DNA of 64,000 bases, from positions 310,001 through 374,000 of the forward strand of contig NZ_RXLO01000003.1 of NCBI RefSeq assembly GCF_003958645.1, in the 5' to 3' direction. This DNA comes from Chitinophaga rhizosphaerae (GTDB lineage: Bacteria > Bacteroidota > Bacteroidia > Chitinophagales > Chitinophagaceae). A program made the translations under genes and the position numbers. Below the pieces are notes generated by a model. It had not been told where the DNA came from. It ran no database searches and saw only the letters and a program-made list of their open reading frames with translations. Of this stretch, positions 58,324 to 64,000 are shown in pieces (within the stretch, counting starts at the first letter, position 1; every line of letters begins with the position of its first letter).

Positions 58324-59475
58324 ATGCGTTATATCCCGCTTATCGCCATGTTCTTCGCCGCTGCCGCCTGCAATCAGGGCGGCGGTAAATCCGCCAACAA
58401 CGCCGGCGCATACACGCTTACCGAACAATATCACCTCGATGCCGACAGCGTGTTTCGCTTCGCTGCCCGGACAGACCTTCCGGTAGCGGAAGCCGATCGC
58501 CTTTTCCGCCAGGCCATCGATAAATACCGCAATAAAAAAGACCCCGCCGGCGCTTTGCCGCTCTTCCGCCAGTCCATCCTCAAAGCCCCCCGCGCAGCGG
58601 CCTTCTTCGAGTATGGCAACGCCCTGTCCGACATGGGCAACGGGGATAAGTCGCTCCAGTCTGACATGAGCACCAAACAAGCCCTCCAGGCGTATCATAT
58701 CGCGGATTTGCTGGGCTACAAGCCTTTGTCCAAACTGCTGTACAACACCGCCTGTATTTACGCGAAAATGGAACAGGAAGACAGCGCCTTCCATTATCTC
58801 GTGTCGGCCATCGAGTTCGGATATACGAATACCGACCAGATTTACAAGGATAAAGACCTCGCCAAGCTCCGCGAAGCGCGTTGGCGTTTCGATAACGAGG
58901 TCACGACGGCACTTTCCGGCGCCAGCGATCCCGACCGCCTCCTCTGGAAGCTGTTCTCCCGCGAATTTCAGCCGCTGGAACTGCCCGTGGTATTCGATCT
59001 GAAGTATGGAGAAAACAAAAACTTCGACGACGTCACTTACGATTTCGAGAAATTCATTCCCGAAATGCGCGACGGCAAATTCTCGCGCGACGTAGGCAGC
59101 GAATTCTACTATATCGGCAGCGTTCAAACCACCCCGCTTTACACCGTAGTGACCTACGCCGTGAAAGATGTGATGCTGGACGAAGCCGCGCCTTTATGCT
59201 ATTACCTCGCCAGCTTCGACCCCAACGGCAAACTGCTCGATAAACTGATCGTAGGCGGCCATCGCATTTTGGACGAACCTTTCCGTGTAGGGAAAATCAC
59301 GGCGAACGGCGATGTGGAAGTGAAGAAATTTGCGGTGCGGTATGCGAAAGACCCGGCCACCAGCGGCTATGCGGAAAATGAAATGGAAGAAATGAATGAA
59401 GTGGGGGTGGATTATTTCGCCATCTCGGCAGACGGCCACATCACGCCGAAATCCGCTCCGCTCGCCATGAAGTAA
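58324..59475 (+). CDS. Lipoprotein with TPR-like helices, unknown function
   Basis: A 383-residue lipoprotein (MRYIPLIAMFFAAAAC). Residues about 45-195 are helical with TPR spacing (AGALPLFRQSILKAPRAAAF, NTACIYAKMEQEDSAFHYLV). The C-terminal half is beta-rich (TTPLYTVVTYAVKDVMLDEA and on) and unrecognised. No catalytic motif is visible. It has its own promoter element, and its last 35 bases overlap the end of the convergent DUF2306 gene. Confidence 0.8.
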   Translation: MRYIPLIAMFFAAAACNQGGGKSANNAGAYTLTEQYHLDADSVFRFAARTDLPVAEADRLFRQAIDKYRNKKDPAGALPLFRQSILKAPRAAAFFEYGNALSDMGNGDKSLQSDMSTKQALQAYHIADLLGYKPLSKLLYNTACIYAKMEQEDSAFHYLVSAIEFGYTNTDQIYKDKDLAKLREARWRFDNEVTTALSGASDPDRLLWKLFSREFQPLELPVVFDLKYGENKNFDDVTYDFEKFIPEMRDGKFSRDVGSEFYYIGSVQTTPLYTVVTYAVKDVMLDEAAPLCYYLASFDPNGKLLDKLIVGGHRILDEPFRVGKITANGDVEVKKFAVRYAKDPATSGYAENEMEEMNEVGVDYFAISADGHITPKSAPLAMK

Positions 59476-60091
59476 ACACCCGCCTGCGGATGAGATACTC
59501 CGCCAGCAGGAGGTTCAGCGTCCAGCTCAGCCACGCGATCCAGATGTAGGCCGCGCGGGGAGATACGGAAATATCCAGCACATCGATCATATAGGCGTAA
59601 AACCGCAACGAGACCGCCGAAAGCGTGAGCGCGTAGCTGCGCGTCATCATATCCGCATGTTTTTTCCAGTCTTTTTTGAAGATGGCGTACATCGCAGCCA
59701 TGGTAAACCCGATCCACAACAAGGCCAACAGCATAAAACTGACCTTCGCCCAAATGCCCCCGTTCGCATAATACCCCATTACCAGTCCGCTCGGCCCGCT
59801 CAGCGCGATCACCGTTACCGCATACACGTACCCCGCGGCCCTGTGCACTTTCGGGAAACGTTGCAACAGGTAGCGGCTGAACTGGAATAGCCCCGCCACG
59901 AGCACCGCCGTACTCACGAACACATGTATGTAGAAACTCCAGCGCCAATGATGTATCTTATACACCAGCTGTTTGGTGAAAAGGAAATCCACATACGGCT
60001 CGAAGGAAATATAAGGCAAACTCAGCAATATCATGAGCCACGACGCGTACAGAATGGCCACCACGGCCGCGATCCGGAGAATCAGCCTCAT
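59441..60091 (-). CDS. DUF2306-family membrane protein
   Basis: A 216-residue inner-membrane protein with about six helices (AAVVAILYASWLMILLSLPY, HVFVSTAVLVAGLFQFSRYL, FMLLALLWIGFTMAAMYAIF). Conserved histidines in HHWRWSFYIHVF, KVHRAAGYVY and KKHADMM lie near membrane faces, as is typical of DUF2306 proteins; heme or metal binding is conceivable but not shown. It overlaps the preceding minus-strand lipoprotein gene by four bases (ATGA), so the two are co-transcribed, and overlaps the convergent gene by 35 bases. Confidence 0.85.
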   Translation of the reverse strand: MRLILRIAAVVAILYASWLMILLSLPYISFEPYVDFLFTKQLVYKIHHWRWSFYIHVFVSTAVLVAGLFQFSRYLLQRFPKVHRAAGYVYAVTVIALSGPSGLVMGYYANGGIWAKVSFMLLALLWIGFTMAAMYAIFKKDWKKHADMMTRSYALTLSAVSLRFYAYMIDVLDISVSPRAAYIWIAWLSWTLNLLLAEYLIRRRVFTSWRAERISA

Positions 60092-60807
60092 GGGAGCTGG
60101 AAGAAAGTGAAGCCTTCGCCGGAAAGGCTGTCCGGATAGCTGCCGCCCTCCGCGTCTGCCGACATGTACATCACGAACTGGCTGCCATTTTTACCGAAAT
60201 GGGCGTTGTTTTTCCAGCTTACATTGAAAGTATCCTTGTTCCGCGACCAGGTGCCGCGCACGATTTCCACCTGGCCGGTAGAAATACTGTCGGCCGGATA
60301 GTACTCCAGCTTGCATGAACCGTCTTCAAGAAACTGGATATTGGCGTTTTCGTTAGCCATGTAGACTTCGTGATGGTCGCTGTTGATCTGTTTGAGGGTG
60401 AATTTTTTGGCGGAAGCGGAATCCTTGTTCAGGGGGCTCCAGGTGCCTTCCATGGTTTGACGGTCTTTGGACAGGTGTATTTCGAACGCCCCGTCGTACG
60501 CATGGTCTCCCGGTTCTTCGAGCCGGATCTTCCAGCCGTCGGCGTCTTCCGACATCTGGCCGTGGAGGTTGCGGCGAAGGCCTTTGTGGGTGTTATATCC
60601 CGCGATGTTGTTGCCACGGGCGAAGTTGATGCAGATGTAAATGGGGCTTCCGCCGAAATCGCCGGTATATATGCCCGTGGGGCTAAAGCTCGGGGGAGGG
60701 GCGGAATCGGTTTTTACTACACCGGAATCGGAGCCGGATGTTGTGCCGCCACTGTTACAGGCGGCTGCCGCGATGCTCAGGGCGAGCAGGGAGCAGATGT
60801 ATTTCAA
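60088..60807 (-). CDS. Lipoprotein of unknown function
   Basis: A 239-residue lipoprotein (MKYICSLLALSIAAAAC) with a Gly/Ser-rich spacer after the cysteine. The mature part is beta-rich (SFSPTGIYTGDFGGSPIYIC, EGTWSPLNKDSASAKKFTL) and looks like a lipocalin-type or small barrel fold, but no family was recognised. It is translationally coupled to the DUF2306 gene by an ATGA overlap, so a joint envelope role is likely. The divergent GH18 gene starts only 38 bases away. Confidence 0.78.
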   Translation of the reverse strand: MKYICSLLALSIAAAACNSGGTTSGSDSGVVKTDSAPPPSFSPTGIYTGDFGGSPIYICINFARGNNIAGYNTHKGLRRNLHGQMSEDADGWKIRLEEPGDHAYDGAFEIHLSKDRQTMEGTWSPLNKDSASAKKFTLKQINSDHHEVYMANENANIQFLEDGSCKLEYYPADSISTGQVEIVRGTWSRNKDTFNVSWKNNAHFGKNGSQFVMYMSADAEGGSYPDSLSGEGFTFFQLP

Positions 60808-60845
60808 AAGGTTGAATTTAGGTTGTAAATATACTATTTTTAAAC

Positions 60846-61988
60846 ATGCGTCTATTCTCCAAACCCATGCGCGCCGCAGCTGCGGCGCTCTTCCTCCTCA
60901 CCGGCGCAGCCGCAGCATTGACCGCCGCGCGCCCGTTCCGTCCCAAACCCGTTGTTATCGCTTATGTCGGCGGTTTCCGCGGCCTCATCCCCGACCCGGC
61001 GTCCATCGCGGTGGAAAAGCTAACGCACATCAACTACGCGTTCGTGGATGTGCAGCGCGGCGAAGCGTGGCTCACCAACATCGCCACGGACACGATCAAT
61101 TTCCGGCAACTCAACGCCCTCAAATCCCGCAATCCCGATCTGAAGATCCTCATCTCCATCGGCGGCTGGTCGTGGAGCGAGAACTTCTCCGACGCCGTGC
61201 TCACAGACGCCGGCCGGAAACTGTTCGCCCACACGGCTGTGGATATTATCCGCAAATACGGGTTGGACGGGGTGGATATCGACTGGGAATATCCCGGTGT
61301 TGCCGGGGAAGAAGGGAACGTGTTCCGGCCCGAAGACAAGCGAAATTATACCTTGATGTTCCAGGCCATCCGCGCCTCGCTCGATACCCTGGAAAAGGAA
61401 ACCGGCGTCAAAAAACTGCTCACCACAGCGGTGGGCGGCGGCAAATATTTCGTGGAACATACCGAAATGGCCGAAGCCGCGAAGTACCTGGATTTCGTGA
61501 ACATCATGTCTTACGACTACAAAACCGATCCCAACGGCATTGCCGGCCACCATACCAACCTGTACGGGTCTACGGATAATCCGGAGGAATCGTCGGCCCA
61601 CCGGTCCGTCGGGCTTTTCCTCGACGCGGGCGTTCCGGCGGAAAAGATCGTTATGGGCATCGCTTTTTATGGCCGCGGATGGAAAGTGGGGGGCGATACC
61701 GCCCGCGGACTGAACCGTATGGCTACCGGCGGTTACCGGGGCGGCGGGTATTCCTTTATCAAAGACAGCCTGCCGGCCAAAGGATTCGAGCGGCATTGGG
61801 ATAAACGGGCTAAAGCGCCTTATCTTTGGCACCCCGGGCAGCAGGTGTTCATTTCGTTCGACGATGAGCGTTCGGTGAAGGAGAAATGCCGTTACGTGAA
61901 AAAAAATGACCTCGCCGGCGTAATGTTCTGGGAATATTCCAGCGATCCGAAAGGGTATTTGCTGGACGCGATCAACAAAGCTTTTTAA
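60846..61988 (+). CDS. Exported GH18 chitinase
   Basis: A 380-residue enzyme with an N-terminal signal (about 1-28, hydrophobic core AAAAALFLLTGAAAALT). The GH18 barrel motifs are SIGGWSW and the catalytic DxxDxDxE at 141-148 in DGVDIDWEYPG, where E148 is the acid. MSYDYKTDPNGIAGHHTNLYG and MGIAFYGRGW are also typical, and a chitinase insertion-like segment (about 275-320) is present. It should cut chitin or chito-oligosaccharides outside the cytoplasm. The GH20 gene starts 41 bases downstream and would take the products to GlcNAc. Confidence 0.92.
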   Translation: MRLFSKPMRAAAAALFLLTGAAAALTAARPFRPKPVVIAYVGGFRGLIPDPASIAVEKLTHINYAFVDVQRGEAWLTNIATDTINFRQLNALKSRNPDLKILISIGGWSWSENFSDAVLTDAGRKLFAHTAVDIIRKYGLDGVDIDWEYPGVAGEEGNVFRPEDKRNYTLMFQAIRASLDTLEKETGVKKLLTTAVGGGKYFVEHTEMAEAAKYLDFVNIMSYDYKTDPNGIAGHHTNLYGSTDNPEESSAHRSVGLFLDAGVPAEKIVMGIAFYGRGWKVGGDTARGLNRMATGGYRGGGYSFIKDSLPAKGFERHWDKRAKAPYLWHPGQQVFISFDDERSVKEKCRYVKKNDLAGVMFWEYSSDPKGYLLDAINKAF

Positions 61989-62029
61989 ACGGCAAGACTA
62001 CCGCGCCACAGCGGGGAAATCTCAACTAT

Positions 62030-64000
62030 ATGCGATACAGACTTACAATTTTATTCCTTGTATTATCCTGCGCCGCCATGGCGCAGTTCCCGGCAAAGGG
62101 CTTGCAGCTCCGCTGGGAAGTAGTGGAAAACGGTTACCAGGGGAAGGCGCAGACCTTGTCCACCTTCACGCTGGTGAACCGCACCAAACAGGCGTTCCCG
62201 GCCGGCGGGTGGACGATCTATTTCAACTTCATCCGTTTCGTGACGCCCGGCGAAGTAGCGCCGGGGATCGTGGCGGGGCATGTGAACGGGGACCTGTTCC
62301 GGTTTACGCCTTCGGCGGGATTCGGGGGACTGAAGCCGGGGGATTCCGTGAAGCTGAACATCGTTTCTTCCGCCTGGGTGACGCATTTCACCGATGCGCC
62401 GACGGGGCCGTACATCGTTTGGGATACCGACCCCGCGAAAGGGCATTCCATTGCCGACTTCGCCGTGATACCTTCTTCCAGCGATAAACAATTGCGCCGT
62501 ACGGCCGGTGAAACGAAAGTGCGGACTTCTCCGGAAGACGTGTACCGCCGCAACGAGGTGCTCCGTTTGCTGCCTGCCGCCGAACTGCCGAAGATTCTGC
62601 CTACGCCTGCATCTGTCGTGGAATCCGGGGCAACCGTGGTGCTTGATCCGAAAGAGGGCATCCTGTATGAGCCGGAATTCCGCGCCGAGGCCGATTACCT
62701 GGCGCTGCTGATGGGCAATGTTTTCGGGAAACCGGTGCTCACGGCACAGGGCACCTCCGGGAAGGCGGCGGTCCGCCTCTTGAAAGACGCATCCATCAAA
62801 GGGAAAGAAGCCTATCGCCTCGAAACCGATCAACAGGGCGTGCGCATCTTCGCCGGCACCGGCACCGGGATTTTTTACGGGATACAATCCCTCCGCCAGC
62901 TGCTGCCGCTGACGGCCAAAGGAACGGCCACGCTACCGGCGGTCCTCGTGAAAGACGAGCCCCGCTTCGCTTTCCGCTCCTTCAGTCTCGACGTGGCGCG
63001 CAACTTCCACTCCAAAGCCCAGGTGCTCCGGATGCTGGACGTGATGTCGGTATATAAAGTGAACACGCTGCATTTGCACATGAGCGACGATGAAGGATGG
63101 CGCGTGGAAATAGCCGGACTGCCCGAACTGACGCAGGTGGGCGGCCGCCGCGGCCATACGCTCGACGAGATGGAATGCATACAGCCGTCGTACGGTTCCG
63201 GCCCCGATGTGAACAACGCCACCGGCACCGGCTGGTATAGCCGTGCGGATTACATCGAGATCCTCCGTTACGCGAACGCCCGTCATATCAAAGTGATCCC
63301 TGAAATCGAAATGCCCGGCCACGGCCGCGCCGCCATCAAAGCCATGGACGCCCGTTCGGCGAAGCTCGCCAAAGCCGGCGATCCCAACGCCAACGAATAC
63401 CGCCTCAGCGATCCGGAAGATAAAAGCCGGTACCGCTCGGTGCAGGAATGGAAAGATAACGTGATGAATCCCGCCCTTCCTTCCACTTACAAATTCATCG
63501 AAAAAGTTACGGCCGAACTGGCAGCGATGCATCGCGAAGCTGGCGTTCCCCTCGATATTATCCACATGGGCGGCGACGAAACGCCCGGCGGCGTGTGGGA
63601 AAAATCCCCCGCCTGCCAGCAACTGCTGGCCGAAAGCGCGGAACTGGACCATGTAGACGATCTCTGGATTTATTTCTACGATAAAGTAGCCCGGATCGTG
63701 AATAAACAGGGAATGCAGCTATACGGTTGGGAAGAAGCCGGGATGCGCCGTACGAAGCGCGACGGAAAGGGTATCATGATCGTGAACCCCGTATTCGGCA
63801 ACCGCAACTTCCAGGTGGATGTCTGGAATAACGTAATGGGCGGCGGGATGGAAGACCTGAGCTACCGGCTGGCGAACGGCGGGTATAAAGTGGTACTGTC
63901 TGGCGTGGCGAATTATTATTTCGACATGGCCTATGCGCGCGATTACGACGAGCCCGGATTTTATTGGGGCGGATATGTGGACATCGATAAACCCTTCTAC
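62030..64000 (+). CDS. Exported GH20 beta-N-acetylhexosaminidase (chitobiase type), 3' partial
   Basis: The frame opens with MRYRLTILFLVLSCAAMA-Q, a signal peptide, and stays open for 657 codons to the end of the window. Residues about 22-175 form the CHB_HEX carbohydrate-binding domain of chitobiases, the next 120 or so the GH20b domain (FAGTGTGIFYGIQSLRQLLP), and then the catalytic barrel begins (FRSFSLDVARNFHSKAQVLR). Catalytic D516-E517 lie in IHMGGDETPGG. It should release GlcNAc from chito-oligosaccharide ends in the periplasm or at the surface. It probably forms an operon with the GH18 chitinase upstream. The C-terminal part is cut off by the window. Confidence 0.92.
   Translation, partial: MRYRLTILFLVLSCAAMAQFPAKGLQLRWEVVENGYQGKAQTLSTFTLVNRTKQAFPAGGWTIYFNFIRFVTPGEVAPGIVAGHVNGDLFRFTPSAGFGGLKPGDSVKLNIVSSAWVTHFTDAPTGPYIVWDTDPAKGHSIADFAVIPSSSDKQLRRTAGETKVRTSPEDVYRRNEVLRLLPAAELPKILPTPASVVESGATVVLDPKEGILYEPEFRAEADYLALLMGNVFGKPVLTAQGTSGKAAVRLLKDASIKGKEAYRLETDQQGVRIFAGTGTGIFYGIQSLRQLLPLTAKGTATLPAVLVKDEPRFAFRSFSLDVARNFHSKAQVLRMLDVMSVYKVNTLHLHMSDDEGWRVEIAGLPELTQVGGRRGHTLDEMECIQPSYGSGPDVNNATGTGWYSRADYIEILRYANARHIKVIPEIEMPGHGRAAIKAMDARSAKLAKAGDPNANEYRLSDPEDKSRYRSVQEWKDNVMNPALPSTYKFIEKVTAELAAMHREAGVPLDIIHMGGDETPGGVWEKSPACQQLLAESAELDHVDDLWIYFYDKVARIVNKQGMQLYGWEEAGMRRTKRDGKGIMIVNPVFGNRNFQVDVWNNVMGGGMEDLSYRLANGGYKVVLSGVANYYFDMAYARDYDEPGFYWGGYVDIDKPFY

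Overview
The window is chromosomal DNA of a GC-rich Bacteroidota, most likely a Chitinophagaceae bacterium close to Chitinophaga. The evidence is two SusC/SusD pairs, an ECF sigma/FecR/STN-SusC signalling set, a type IX secretion C-terminal sorting domain, Bacteroidota-type promoters (TTTG, about 19 bases, TAnnTTTG), many SPII lipoproteins, and a GH18 chitinase beside a GH20 hexosaminidase. No rRNA, tRNA, CRISPR array or transposase was seen.

The most notable region is 1698-16085, seven tightly packed genes closed by a strong terminator. In order they encode SusC, SusD, an exported GH2 beta-galactosidase, an exported GH63-type alpha-glucosidase, a kinase fused to an AGXT2L-class PLP phospholyase, a DUF1338 (HglS-like) 2-oxoadipate enzyme, and an ALDH7-class 2-aminoadipate semialdehyde dehydrogenase. 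Read together they form a route for glucosyl-galactosyl-5-hydroxylysine, the glycosylated amino acid of collagen. The envelope enzymes would remove glucose and then galactose. The cytoplasmic enzymes would phosphorylate hydroxylysine, eliminate phosphate and ammonia, oxidise the semialdehyde to 2-aminoadipate and, after an unlinked transamination, convert 2-oxoadipate to 2-hydroxyglutarate. The assignment is inferred from family membership and gene order. A truncated TPR/LuxR-type membrane regulator lies upstream (1-1479).

Region 16104-19820 holds two terminators, a small exported protein, a soluble sensor kinase with an AraC-type ligand domain, and an AT-rich 1.2-kb island flanked by 15-bp direct repeats. 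Region 19821-28688 is a second Sus-type locus: ECF sigma factor, FecR anti-sigma factor (TTG start), STN-SusC, SusD, an NAGPA-type phosphodiester glycosidase lipoprotein and an NHL-repeat lipoprotein. A 2212-residue type IX-secreted subtilase-like protein with LamG repeats follows (29061-35699).

Region 35768-44572 is mixed: a ClC transporter, exported proteins of unknown role, a GH105-type hydrolase behind a LacI-type operator, a candidate small RNA, a TetR regulator and alpha/beta hydrolase with matching operator-like sites, an SGNH hydrolase, an exported VOC protein and a broken DUF4397-like lipoprotein gene. Region 44722-51577 holds an FMN reductase, the oxidative pentose phosphate genes gnd-zwf-pgl and a KefF/KefC-like pair. 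A TolC-MFP-RND efflux operon on the minus strand (57234-51574) follows, then a TonB protein, several envelope genes, and the chitin genes (GH18, and GH20 cut by the window end).
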